Shown: positions 1-6,396 of the stretch, in pieces
How the letters are laid out: every line of letters starts with the position of its first letter
Position numbering within the stretch: position 1 is the first letter of the stretch
The notes under the pieces: generated by a model
Database searches by the model: none
What the model was told of the DNA's origin: nothing
Seen by the model: the letters and a program-made list of their open reading frames with translations, nothing else
Translations under genes and position numbers: made by a program
Source: Bacillota bacterium
GTDB taxonomy: Bacteria; Bacillota; Clostridia; Lachnospirales; WQUN01
Length of the DNA: 15,607 nt
Assembly: GCA_009782085.1 (NCBI GenBank)
Contig: WQUN01000045.1
Location: 1-15,607 of the forward strand
Direction of reading: 5' to 3'

Positions 1-398
1 GTGACGAGGCGTCCATTCGCTATGTAGTGCACATAATCCTCGTACATAGTGTGATATGTGTGTATCATCGGTATCCTGTTGAATTCCGACACGAGCTTGC
101 CGAAGATCCCGATGGAGAACTCCGTCTGCGTGTGGACGACGTCGAGCTTGAACGATTTTAGCCTTACCAAAAGCCTCGGCGGGTACACGAACGTCACCCG
201 CCTCTCCGGAAAAAAGGCGAACGGCATACTCGGCAGCCTGAACACGCGCGGCGCGGCGCCGGTCACGTTCGGGTCCGTCGTCGTGAATATATATACCCTG
301 TGCCCAAGCTTCTGAAGCTCCTTCTCCAGCATCCTTGTGGACGTCATGACCCCGCTGATCTGCGGGTAGTAGGTGTCGGTGAAAAGGCCGATGTTCAT
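1..398 (-). CDS. GT4-family glycosyltransferase, N-terminal part (cut by window edge)
   Basis: This is the first 132 codons of a glycosyltransferase that runs off the left edge. The start ATG at 398-396 has an excellent ribosome site (AAAGGAGG, complement of 405-412). The N-terminus reads MNIGLFTDTYYPQISGV and continues with a Rossmann-like first half (hydrophobic strands, LEKELQKLGHRVYIFTT), then VVHTQTEFSIGIFGK and YHTMYEDYVHYI. These are typical of the GT-B fold GT4 enzymes of Bacillota that transfer glucose to diacylglycerol to make membrane glycolipids (1,2-diacylglycerol 3-glucosyltransferase group). GT4 membership is seen in the sequence; the lipid acceptor is inferred from resemblance. 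The catalytic C-terminal half, with the EX7E motif, lies outside the window. The gene starts only 21 nt after the toxin stop, so read-through from the toxin-antitoxin promoter is possible. Confidence 0.88.
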   Translation of the reverse strand, partial: MNIGLFTDTYYPQISGVMTSTRMLEKELQKLGHRVYIFTTTDPNVTGAAPRVFRLPSMPFAFFPERRVTFVYPPRLLVRLKSFKLDVVHTQTEFSIGIFGKLVSEFNRIPMIHTYHTMYEDYVHYIANGRLV

Positions 399-419
399 GG
401 GGAGCCTCCTTTACGGCGG

Positions 420-596
420 TTACTCCGCTAAAAAGTCAAGTAACCTTATCTTGTCAGCGTTTGTCTTGATCTCATACTGTGTTGTAATCGGATATACCGT
501 AGCTTTGCCGTCATCAAATATAAGCAGCAAAACCGGACGATCCTTACCGCCGCTTCCCCATGAAATATAGGCAATATATATCTCAAACGGTTTCAT
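420..596 (-). CDS. PemK/MazF-like toxin, apparently internally shortened
   Basis: 58 residues, beginning MKPFEIYIAYISWGSGGKDR and followed by PVLLLIF and VYPITTQYE. The opening matches the N-terminal beta strands of a PemK/MazF-like ribonuclease toxin group that pairs with RelB/DinJ antitoxins in Clostridia. I chose the ATG at 596-594, not the one at 614, because it forms a TGATG overlap with the antitoxin stop. Full-length relatives, as I remember them, are about 100-110 residues. Here the sequence jumps from the ITTQYE strand straight to DKIRLLDFLAE, which resembles the usual C-terminal helix. An internal in-frame deletion is therefore likely, and the product may be inactive. Family assignment is moderate; loss of function is inference. 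Confidence 0.55.
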   Translation of the reverse strand: MKPFEIYIAYISWGSGGKDRPVLLLIFDDGKATVYPITTQYEIKTNADKIRLLDFLAE

Positions 597-907
597 CACC
601 CGTTTACCGCCCAATCATAGATTTCCGGATGCAGTTCGCTGTCTACAACCACATTCCCGTCAGTATCCGTCGCAAGTTCTACCTTTTTGGTTTTGCTTCT
701 CAACGCCGCCGCGACAATCCGCTCGTCAAGCGAGGGATTTACGGCGGGCTGAAACGGCAGGCGGCGTTCTACTATTACCTGCCGGTAAAACATATCTATA
801 GCCGTCGTCTGGTCTATCCCCATTTGCCCGAGCAGTTGCGTGGCAAGTTCCTTAATATCCGCGTCGATCTTAACATTTACGTTTGCTTTCGCGTTAGCGT
901 TAGACAC
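596..907 (-). CDS. RelB/DinJ-type antitoxin
   Basis: 103 residues. After a short Asn/Ala-rich start comes VNVKIDADIKELATQLLGQM (residues 10-29), the ribbon-helix-helix strand and first helix. The second helix is IDQTTAIDMFYRQVIVERRL and ends in LPFQ, a hallmark of the RelB/DinJ family. The N-terminal half should dimerise and bind the operator; the C-terminal tail (DGNVVVDSELHPEIYDWAVNG) would wrap the toxin. The start is GTG at 907-905 with AGAGGTG just upstream; the nearby ATG at 912 is out of frame. The stop overlaps the toxin start (TGATG), so translation is coupled. A strong promoter and an 11-bp palindrome lie immediately upstream, as expected for an autoregulated pair. Confidence 0.9.
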   Translation of the reverse strand: MSNANAKANVNVKIDADIKELATQLLGQMGIDQTTAIDMFYRQVIVERRLPFQPAVNPSLDERIVAAALRSKTKKVELATDTDGNVVVDSELHPEIYDWAVNG

Positions 908-924
908 AACATCACCTCTTTACA

Positions 925-955
925 ATCATAATCAGATATAACGATGTTGTCAACA
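925..955 (-). promoter_or_regulatory. Sigma-A promoter and palindromic operator candidate for the toxin-antitoxin pair
   Basis: On the minus strand: -35 TTGACA (953-948), 17-nt spacer, -10 TATGAT (930-925), nearly consensus. The expected transcript start is near 918, which leaves a leader of about 11 nt, barely enough for the ribosome site before the GTG at 907. A perfect 11-bp palindrome, TGTTGTCAACA (945-955), covers the -35 box and is a plausible binding site for the ribbon-helix-helix antitoxin. Confidence 0.8.
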
Positions 956-990
956 TAAAGACGTTACTTGGCCAGCCCCGATAAATTTAC

Positions 991-1019
991 AAGACAACCG
1001 CCGATATATAATGTATAAT
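991..1019 (+). promoter_or_regulatory. Candidate promoter of the UvrD/PcrA-like helicase gene
   Basis: A perfect -10 TATAAT at 1014-1019 lies 17 nt after AAGACA (991-996), a 4/6 match to the -35 consensus. It faces away from the toxin-antitoxin promoter, and the two -10 boxes are about 85 bp apart. The distance to the TTG start at 1064 gives a leader of roughly 38 nt. Confidence 0.6.
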
Positions 1020-1063
1020 ATTAACGATTTGGAAATTTTTATGACTGAACCGGAGGACTGACT

Positions 1064-2977
1064 TTGGACTACACCTTCCTGAACCCCGCCCAGCGCTCCG
1101 CCGTGACTTTCCCCGGCGGCGCGGCAATGGTCCTGGCCGGCCCGGGCAGCGGCAAGACCACGGTGATAACCTGCCGCGCCCTGCACCTCGTGGAGGAGCA
1201 AAAGGCCGACCCGGCCTCGATTCTGGTCATTTCCTTCACGAAGTCCTCTACGGAGGAGATGCGGAGGCGCTTTTTGGCGCTCTCGGACGACAAGGCCGCG
1301 GGCGCGGCGGTCACGTTCAGCACCTTCCACGCGCTGTTTTACAGGGTGCTGCGCCGGCGGTACGGCGGCGCGGGCGCTATCTTAGGCGAGGACGAGCGGC
1401 GCGAGGCCGCGAAGCGGATACTGGCGGCGCGGCGCCTGGAGACGGAGGATGACTTCCTGAAGGGCGTGCTGAACGAGATTTCGCGCATAAAAAACGACCT
1501 CATCGATATAGAATATTTTAACTCCATGTACCTGAACGCCGACGACTTCCGGTCGGTATACAGGGAGTACGAGGCGTTCAAGGCGGAGGCGGACAGACTC
1601 GATTTCGACGACATGCTCGTCCGCTGTCATGAGCTTCTGAAGAACGAGCCGCAGACCCTCGAGGCCTGGCAGGACCGCTGCGCGCACATCCTGATCGACG
1701 AATTCCAGGACATAAACGCCGTCCAGTACCTGACGATCGCCATGCTAGCGGCGAAGCGCAAAAACATCTTCATAGTCGGCGACGACGACCAGAGCATCTA
1801 CCGCTTCCGGGGCGCGAAGCCGGAGTTTCTGCGCCGGTTCGCCCAGGACTTCCCGGACGCGAAGCGGATAGTCCTCGACGTCAACTACCGTTCCACGCGC
1901 CAGATAGTCACGCTCTGCAACAAGGTCATCGCGCCGAACAGGGCCAGGTTCGCGAAGTCTATCAAAGACGCCGGGAGGATAGGCCCGCCGGTCACGGCGC
2001 TCCGCTTCGAGGATTCCAACGCCGAGGCCGCGGGCATAGCCCGGCTGATACGGAAGTTCCTGTCGTCCGGCGCGAACCCGGAGGAGATCGCGGTGATCTA
2101 CAGGGTGAACGTGCAGTCCCGCGCACTGACCGACGCGTTCCTGAACGCCCACGTGCCCTATACCGTCAAGGACGAGGGGCCGGGCGTCTACGAACACTGG
2201 ATCGCCAGGGACCTGAGGGCTTATCTGGCGGCGGCCGTTGACCCGGGCGACACGGCCTCAGCCGTTCGCGTCCTGAACAAGCCGAGCCGCTACGTCGGCA
2301 GCGCCGCCGTGGAGGCCGCGAAAAGGGCCGGGGGCGGATTTTTCGACAACCTGTACAAGCAACAGATACTCCAGTTCTGGCAGCTGGGGAAGCTGGACGA
2401 CTTCCTCCGCCAGCTAAAGGCCATATCCGGTATGAACCCCGGCGCGGCGGTCAGGTATATCAGGGGCGGATGCGGCTACGACGGCTATATCCATGAATAT
2501 GCGAAGTTCCGGGGCATGAGCGCGGACGGCCTGTATGAGATTTTGGACGAGCTCCAGGAGGCGGCGAAGGGCTTCGAGACGCCGGCGGGCTTCATAGCCC
2601 ACATGGACGAGGCCGCCGCCGGCGCGAAGAAGAAGGAGGGCCCGGGAAAGGGCCGGGGCGGGCAGGACCAAGGCCAAGAGCGGCCCCCCGGCGTCGTCCT
2701 GACCACCATGCACAGCGCCAAGGGCCTGGAGTTCGAGACGGTGTTCGTCTCCGGGGCGGTGGAAGGGTACATCCCATACGAAAAGAGCCGCACCGAGGCG
2801 GAGATAGAGGAGGAGCGGCGGCTGTTCTACGTAGGCCTGACCCGCGCCCGCACGAATCTGTATATATCTCTCGTCGAAAGCAGGTACGAAAAGAAGGCCG
2901 CGCCGAGCAGGTTTTTGCAGGGACTGGGGCTGGCCGTTCCGGAGGCGGCAAAAACCCCGCGGGAAAAATTTCGCTAA
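1064..2977 (+). CDS. UvrD/PcrA-like superfamily 1A DNA helicase
   Basis: 637 residues. All SF1A helicase motifs are visible: Q motif NPAQRSAV (7-14), Walker A AGPGSGKT (25-32), Walker B IDEFQD (211-216), motif III GDDDQSIYRFRGA (239-251), motif IV VNYRST (273-278), motif V TMHSAKGLEF (548-557) and motif VI VGLTRARTNLY (590-600). It should unwind DNA 3' to 5' using ATP in repair or replication-fork upkeep. The start is TTG at 1064, with GGAGG 7 nt upstream; the ATG at 1041 is in another frame and stops at once. It is about 100 residues shorter than typical PcrA, mainly in the region before motif V and at the C-terminus. It may therefore be a PcrA paralogue, not the main PcrA. A Gly/Lys/Gln-rich linker occupies about 520-541. 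Confidence 0.93.
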   Translation: MDYTFLNPAQRSAVTFPGGAAMVLAGPGSGKTTVITCRALHLVEEQKADPASILVISFTKSSTEEMRRRFLALSDDKAAGAAVTFSTFHALFYRVLRRRYGGAGAILGEDERREAAKRILAARRLETEDDFLKGVLNEISRIKNDLIDIEYFNSMYLNADDFRSVYREYEAFKAEADRLDFDDMLVRCHELLKNEPQTLEAWQDRCAHILIDEFQDINAVQYLTIAMLAAKRKNIFIVGDDDQSIYRFRGAKPEFLRRFAQDFPDAKRIVLDVNYRSTRQIVTLCNKVIAPNRARFAKSIKDAGRIGPPVTALRFEDSNAEAAGIARLIRKFLSSGANPEEIAVIYRVNVQSRALTDAFLNAHVPYTVKDEGPGVYEHWIARDLRAYLAAAVDPGDTASAVRVLNKPSRYVGSAAVEAAKRAGGGFFDNLYKQQILQFWQLGKLDDFLRQLKAISGMNPGAAVRYIRGGCGYDGYIHEYAKFRGMSADGLYEILDELQEAAKGFETPAGFIAHMDEAAAGAKKKEGPGKGRGGQDQGQERPPGVVLTTMHSAKGLEFETVFVSGAVEGYIPYEKSRTEAEIEEERRLFYVGLTRARTNLYISLVESRYEKKAAPSRFLQGLGLAVPEAAKTPREKFR

Positions 2978-2992
2978 ACGAAGGGATGACAT

Positions 2993-3163
2993 ATGAGGCA
3001 AAAATCATATCTGCAGCGGAAAGCTCGCAGGAAGCGGATAATCGCGGCGATCGCGGCGGGGATTTTGGTAGTGCTGCTGGCCTTAAGCGCGCTGTCGCCG
3101 CTGATGAGAGTCCACGCGGCGCAGGCGGGGAACCAATGTCAACAGTTGATGCGTATATTATAA
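2993..3163 (+). CDS. Small membrane-anchored or secreted protein (56 residues), unknown function
   Basis: ATG at 2993, stop at 3161, with a weak ribosome site AAGGGA at 2981-2986. The first 15 residues carry nine Arg/Lys (MRQKSYLQRKARRKR). A hydrophobic stretch follows (IIAAIAAGILVVLLALSAL, 16-34), then SPLMRVHAAQ, which fits a signal-peptidase site after VHA. If cleaved, only about 14 residues would be released (AQAGNQCQQLMRIL); if not, this is a single-pass membrane protein with its positive end inside. It starts 15 nt after the helicase stop, and its stop overlaps the ribosome site of the next gene, so it fills the gap as a true operon member would. I do not recognise a family. Chance ORF is the alternative; the position, ribosome site and textbook signal pattern argue for a real gene. 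Confidence 0.62.
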   Translation: MRQKSYLQRKARRKRIIAAIAAGILVVLLALSALSPLMRVHAAQAGNQCQQLMRIL

Positions 3164-3176
3164 AGGAGATGTCCTT

Positions 3177-3632
3177 ATGCTAAAAAATATCCTGAACACC
3201 AGCGCCGTCGTCCAGATCGGCTTCGTAGTCAGCGACATAGAGCGCGCCGCGCGCGATTTCGCCGACATGCTCGGCCTGGACGCGCCGGCGGCCTTCCGGA
3301 CCGGCCCGCCCGAGGAGGCGCGGACAGTCTTCCGCGGCGCGCCGTCCGGCGCCAGGGCGAAGCTGGCCTTCCTGAACGTCGGCCCGAACCTGGCGATCGA
3401 GCTGATCGAGCCCGACAACGAGCCGTCCACATGGCGGGAGGAACTGGACGCCCGCGGCGAGGGCGTGCACCACATAGCCTTCCAGATAAAGGGCATGGGA
3501 GAGAAAATCGCGGCCCTTGAGAGCGCGGGGCTCCCGCTGCTGCAAACGGGCGAGTACCCCGGGGGCAGGTACGCCTACGTGGACGCGCGAAGCGCGGTAA
3601 AGACGATAATAGAACTGCTGGAGAACGACTGA
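3177..3632 (+). CDS. VOC-fold (glyoxalase / methylmalonyl-CoA epimerase-like) protein
   Basis: 151 residues, the length of a two-module vicinal-oxygen-chelate protein. Module one starts VQIGFVVSDIERAARDFADMLGL (13-35). Module two starts GVHHIAFQIKGMGEKIAALESAG (96-118). The general layout is that of methylmalonyl-CoA epimerase: candidate metal ligands are Q13, E75, H98 and E146. The first ligand is Gln where epimerases usually have His, so the exact reaction is uncertain; a dioxygenase-like or lactoylglutathione lyase-like protein is also possible. The ribosome site AAGGAG (3163-3168) is strong and shares bases with the stop of the preceding small gene. No mutase genes are nearby to support the epimerase role. 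Fold assignment is firm, substrate is not. Confidence 0.82.
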   Translation: MLKNILNTSAVVQIGFVVSDIERAARDFADMLGLDAPAAFRTGPPEEARTVFRGAPSGARAKLAFLNVGPNLAIELIEPDNEPSTWREELDARGEGVHHIAFQIKGMGEKIAALESAGLPLLQTGEYPGGRYAYVDARSAVKTIIELLEND

Positions 3633-3704
3633 TACGAATCTCGGATTGCCGGAGAACAAATGATTGGGGCTGACTATGATCTATAACCAACGGAGGCGGG
3701 AGCC

Positions 3705-4232
3705 GTGAACGTTCCGAACCGCCTGACTATGCTCCGCGTGCTTATGATTCCCGTGTTTCTCGTCCTGTACCTCGCCGGCCCGTTCAACGGCGACCTAAGC
3801 CGACGGCTGGCTTTGGCCGTGTTTTTGCTGGCGTCGTTCACGGACTTCCTGGACGGGTATATCGCGCGCAGATACAATCTCGTCACGAATTTCGGCAAGC
3901 TGATGGACCCTCTGGCCGACAAGATCCTCGTCGCGTCGGCGCTGATAGCGATGGTTGGGCGCGCGGACCTGGCGGCTTGGGCCGCGGTCGTGATTGTCGC
4001 GAGGGAGTTCGTCGTCACCGGTTTCCGGACGCTGGCGGCGGAGCGCGGGGTGATACTGGCGGCGTCGAAAACGGCCAAATACAAAACGGCCTGCCAGATG
4101 GTCATGATAAGCTACATCCTGCTCCGCCCGCCCTGGCCGGCTTTCATCGCCGATATTTTGGTCTGGCTGACAATAGCGCTGACGGCGGCCTCGGCGGCGG
4201 AATATCTGTGGAAAAACAGGGGATTGGTATAG
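3705..4232 (+). CDS. pgsA: CDP-diacylglycerol--glycerol-3-phosphate 3-phosphatidyltransferase
   Basis: 175 residues, normal for PgsA. It makes phosphatidylglycerol phosphate from CDP-diacylglycerol and glycerol 3-phosphate at the inner face of the membrane. The CDP-alcohol phosphotransferase signature is complete: D47 and D50-G51-x2-A54-R55-x8-G64-x3-D68-x3-D72, within DFLDGYIARRYNLVTNFGKL. The start reads MNVPNRLTMLRVLMIPVF, as in PgsA of Bacillota. The start is GTG at 3705, with GGAGG 8 nt upstream. Several hydrophobic segments follow (about 10-24, 35-46, 73-84, 90-104, 131-166). The gene lies 72 nt after the VOC gene and is followed by a GNAT gene and cinA; pgsA-cinA linkage is common in Bacillota. 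Confidence 0.95.
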   Translation: MNVPNRLTMLRVLMIPVFLVLYLAGPFNGDLSRRLALAVFLLASFTDFLDGYIARRYNLVTNFGKLMDPLADKILVASALIAMVGRADLAAWAAVVIVAREFVVTGFRTLAAERGVILAASKTAKYKTACQMVMISYILLRPPWPAFIADILVWLTIALTAASAAEYLWKNRGLV

Positions 4233-4255
4233 GCGTTTATCCGCCGACGGGAAGT

Positions 4256-4329
4256 AAACGTGGATTTGCACGGCGGGCGGCCAAAGGCCGCCCCTACGTG
4301 ATCCCGACGTCACCGGCAAACGTGGATTT
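4256..4329. repeat. 12-bp direct repeat flanking the hairpin element
   Basis: AAACGTGGATTT occurs at 4256-4267 and again at 4318-4329, on either side of hairpin copy 1. A weaker third version (CAACGCGGATTC) follows near 4360. The arrangement could be a target duplication or a small tandem array, but the repeats are not directly abutting the hairpin. Confidence 0.6.
4271..4298 (-). repeat. GTAG-type hairpin element, copy 1
   Basis: A perfect 8-bp stem GGGCGGCC / GGCCGCCC (4275-4282, 4286-4293) with an AAA loop, ending in CTAC at 4294-4297. Read on the minus strand it has the same plan as eight other copies in this window: GTAG, a G-rich arm, a 3-6 nt loop and the complementary C-rich arm. It lacks a T-run, so it is a poor terminator for pgsA. 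It sits between two direct copies of a 12-bp sequence. Confidence 0.75.
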
Positions 4330-4422
4330 ATCGTTGAGAACAAACAAAACAAAGATTGGCAACGCGGATTCTGCGGATAAATATAAATATAAAAATTTGC
4401 CGTTCCGAAGGGGTCGCTGTTT

Positions 4423-4872
4423 ATGGACGAATCGTTAACGCACATAGCATACGCCAACACCCTTTCCCTCGATGAATTCAACGCATTGCGCGCTTCCGTT
4501 GGCTGGAGCGCGATCGAACGCTCCCTGGCGGCAAAGGGCCTCGAGCACACAGCCTTCGCGGTCTGCGCCAGAGACGGGGAAAAAGCGATCGGCATGGCGC
4601 GAGTCGTCACCGACTACGGCTACACCGTGTATATCGGCGACGTGGTCGTCCGCCCGGAGTATCAGGGGAAGGGCGTCGGCAGGGAGATCATGACGAGGAT
4701 AATGTCATATATAGACGAAAACATATCGCCGGGACAGATGAAAGTGATTGTCCTGATGGCCGCCAAAGGCAAAGAGGAATTCTACGAAAAATTCGGCTTC
4801 ATAAGCCGGCCGACGGAGGAACTCGGCTGCGGAATGAGCCAGTCAATAAGAAAAGAGGCGGCGGTACAATGA
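4423..4872 (+). CDS. GNAT-family N-acetyltransferase
   Basis: 149 residues. It has the GNAT plan: an N-terminal helix region (SLDEFNALRASVGW), IGMARVVTDYGYTVYIGDVVVRPEYQGKGVGREIM (56-90) containing the acetyl-CoA pyrophosphate-binding Q-x-x-G-x-G loop (QGKGVG), then a C-terminal EEFYEKFGFISRP typical of the family. It should transfer an acetyl group from acetyl-CoA to an unknown amine. The start is ATG at 4423 with GAAGGGG 9 nt upstream. The stop overlaps the cinA start by 4 nt (ATGA), so the two are translationally coupled. A GNAT gene inserted between pgsA and cinA is not the standard order. Substrate unknown. Confidence 0.88.
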   Translation: MDESLTHIAYANTLSLDEFNALRASVGWSAIERSLAAKGLEHTAFAVCARDGEKAIGMARVVTDYGYTVYIGDVVVRPEYQGKGVGREIMTRIMSYIDENISPGQMKVIVLMAAKGKEEFYEKFGFISRPTEELGCGMSQSIRKEAAVQ

Positions 4873-6113
4873 CAGCGGAGATTTTATCGGTCGGCACGGA
4901 GATTCTGCTGGGCGACATTTTGAACACGAACGCCCGTTTCCTGTCCGAGGAGCTGGCGAAGCTCGGCGTAAACGTCTACTGGCAGACCGTCGTCGGCGAC
5001 AACCGGGGCCGCCTCCTGGCCGCGTACGGCCTGGCCTTCGAAAGGGGCGCGGATCTGGTCATAGCCACGGGCGGCCTCGGACCGACGGAGGACGACCTGA
5101 CGAAGGAGACCGCCGCGGAATATTTCGGTCGGAAACTGGTTTTGCACGAGGAGTCCTGGGAGAGGATGCTGGCCCATTTCCGCGGCCGCCAAATGCCTCC
5201 GAACAACAAAAAGCAGGCGATGCTGCCGGAAGGCGCGGCCGTTCTTGCGAACAACAACGGAACCGCCCCCGGCTGCGCGCTGGAGCGGGACGGCAAAATG
5301 ATCGTCCTGCTGCCGGGGCCGCCCAACGAGATGGAGCCGATGTTCCTGGAGAGCGTCCTGCCGCTGCTCCGCCCCAGGACGGATCACGTTTTATTCTCCC
5401 GCACATTGAAGATCGTCGGCGTCGGCGAAAGCCAGGCCGAAATCCTGCTCAAGCTGCTGATGGACCGCCAGACAAACCCGACGATGGCGCTCTACGCCAA
5501 GACCTCCGAGGTCTGGCTCCGGCTGACGGCCGCCGCGCCGGACGAGGCCGCGGCTAAAGAGCTGATAAAACCTGCCGCCGGCGAGGCCCGCCGCATTTTG
5601 GGAGGCAGCGTCTACGGCGAGGACGGCGACACCCTGGCGGGCGCGGTCGTCGGCCTGCTGAGGCAAAGGGGCCTCACGATAGCTTTGGCCGAGTCGTGCA
5701 CCGGCGGGGCGCTGACGTCCGCGCTCGTGGACGTGCCGGGGGCGTCGGAAGCGCTGCTGGAGGGCCTCGTGACATACAGCAACAGGGCAAAGGCGGAGCT
5801 TTTGGGCGTCAGGGCGGAGACTCTCGAAAAATTCGGCGCGGTCAGCGAGCAGACGGCCCGCGAGATGGCGGAGGGCGTCCGCCGGGCGTCGGGCGCGTCG
5901 ATAGGCGCGGCAACGACGGGCATCGCGGGGCCGGGCGGCGGCACGCCGGAAAAGCCGGTGGGCCTGGTCTACATCACCGTCAGCACGGACGGAAAGACCG
6001 AGGCGCGGGAGTGCCTGTTCGCCGGCAACCGGCGGAAGATAAGGGACCGGGCGGTTGTCACGGCGCTGGATATGGTGAGAAAAGCGGCGGCGGGTTATAG
6101 CTGTTCGACTTGA
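4869..6113 (+). CDS. cinA: CinA: competence/damage-inducible protein with C-terminal nicotinamide-nucleotide amidase domain
   Basis: 414 residues, the normal full length for two-domain CinA. Residues 1-170 are a MoCF/molybdopterin-binding-like domain (MTAEILSVGTEILLGDILNT; TGGLGPTEDD at 67-76; LPGPPNEM at 149-156), linked in some CinA proteins to ADP-ribose pyrophosphatase activity. Residues 255-410 are the PncC-type amidase domain: AESCTGG (274-280) with the nucleophile Ser276, VTYSNRAK (301-308) with a likely catalytic Lys308, and TGIAGPGGG (350-358). The amidase turns nicotinamide mononucleotide into nicotinate mononucleotide plus ammonia in pyridine nucleotide recycling. The start overlaps the GNAT stop. 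In many Bacillota recA follows cinA; here it does not. Confidence 0.96.
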   Translation: MTAEILSVGTEILLGDILNTNARFLSEELAKLGVNVYWQTVVGDNRGRLLAAYGLAFERGADLVIATGGLGPTEDDLTKETAAEYFGRKLVLHEESWERMLAHFRGRQMPPNNKKQAMLPEGAAVLANNNGTAPGCALERDGKMIVLLPGPPNEMEPMFLESVLPLLRPRTDHVLFSRTLKIVGVGESQAEILLKLLMDRQTNPTMALYAKTSEVWLRLTAAAPDEAAAKELIKPAAGEARRILGGSVYGEDGDTLAGAVVGLLRQRGLTIALAESCTGGALTSALVDVPGASEALLEGLVTYSNRAKAELLGVRAETLEKFGAVSEQTAREMAEGVRRASGASIGAATTGIAGPGGGTPEKPVGLVYITVSTDGKTEARECLFAGNRRKIRDRAVVTALDMVRKAAAGYSCST

Positions 6114-6132
6114 AAACGACCTTTCATCTAAA

Positions 6133-6285
6133 GTGGGGCTTCGCCCCACACCCCAACGGGATGCGGTAATGAATCCCGCATCCCTTACGCGGGCTACGCC
6201 CGCTCGCCGCGCATACGCGCGGCGGTAACTTACGGGCGCGCTGAATTTTCTTGTTTTTTATTGCCGTTCCGCGCCCGTAAGTTAC
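6133..6285. repeat. Cluster of five consecutive stem-loops after cinA
   Basis: Five perfect inverted repeats lie almost end to end. Stem 1: GTGGGGC/GCCCCAC, 6133-6139 and 6143-6149, loop TTC. Stem 2: GGGATGCGG/CCGCATCCC, 6158-6166 and 6176-6184. Stem 3: GCGGGC/GCCCGC, 6189-6194 and 6198-6203, loop TAC. Stem 4: CGCCGCGC/GCGCGGCG, 6205-6212 and 6217-6224. Stem 5: a 16-bp pair, GTAACTTACGGGCGCG at 6225-6240 and its complement at 6270-6285, enclosing a 29-nt T-rich loop. None is directly followed by a good T-run on the plus strand, so a simple intrinsic terminator is unlikely, although stem 1 is well placed for 3' processing of the cinA message. Confidence 0.8.
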
Positions 6286-6288
6286 TAT
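6261..6288 (+). promoter_or_regulatory. Candidate promoter for the ccdA-tlpA pair
   Basis: TTGCCG (6261-6266), a 16-nt spacer and TACTAT (6283-6288) make a moderate sigma-A match. It overlaps the right arm of the 16-bp inverted repeat, so stem formation would compete with it. The transcript would start near 6295, inside the following palindrome, with a leader of about 100 nt before ccdA. Confidence 0.35.
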
Positions 6289-6354
6289 ACCGGATGCAGA
6301 AAACATTTACCGACGACGTGACAGAGGAGGTTAATGTTTTCGCACTCCGGTATA
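6286..6354. repeat. Long imperfect palindrome upstream of ccdA
   Basis: The arm 6286-6311 (starting TATACCGGATGC) is complementary to 6329-6354 (ending CTCCGGTATA) over roughly 22-24 of 26 positions with small indels; the loop is 17 nt. It holds a strong ribosome site (GAGGAGG, 6324-6330) in the loop and right arm, followed by ATG at 6334, so folding could hide or expose this start. Confidence 0.7.
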
Positions 6355-6372
6355 AGTATTTGGTTCCGATAA
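6334..6372 (+). CDS. Possible 12-codon leader peptide upstream of ccdA
   Basis: ATG at 6334 follows GAGGAGG by 3 nt, a strong Shine-Dalgarno sequence with rather short spacing. The frame reads MFSHSGISIWFR and stops at 6370-6372, 24 nt before the ccdA ATG. It overlaps the right arm of the long palindrome. The ribosome site here is clearly better than that of ccdA, so the peptide might set ccdA translation by re-initiation. This rests only on position and ribosome site; the codon content shows no amino-acid bias that would name a signal. Confidence 0.25.
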   Translation: MFSHSGISIWFR

Positions 6373-6396
6373 ATTTTCCGGCGGGGACGTGAGCCG

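Noticed and set aside
58..315. Plus-strand 85-codon frame at the left edge
   Set aside because: It is the shadow of the GT4 glycosyltransferase on the minus strand, which has a strong ribosome site and family motifs.
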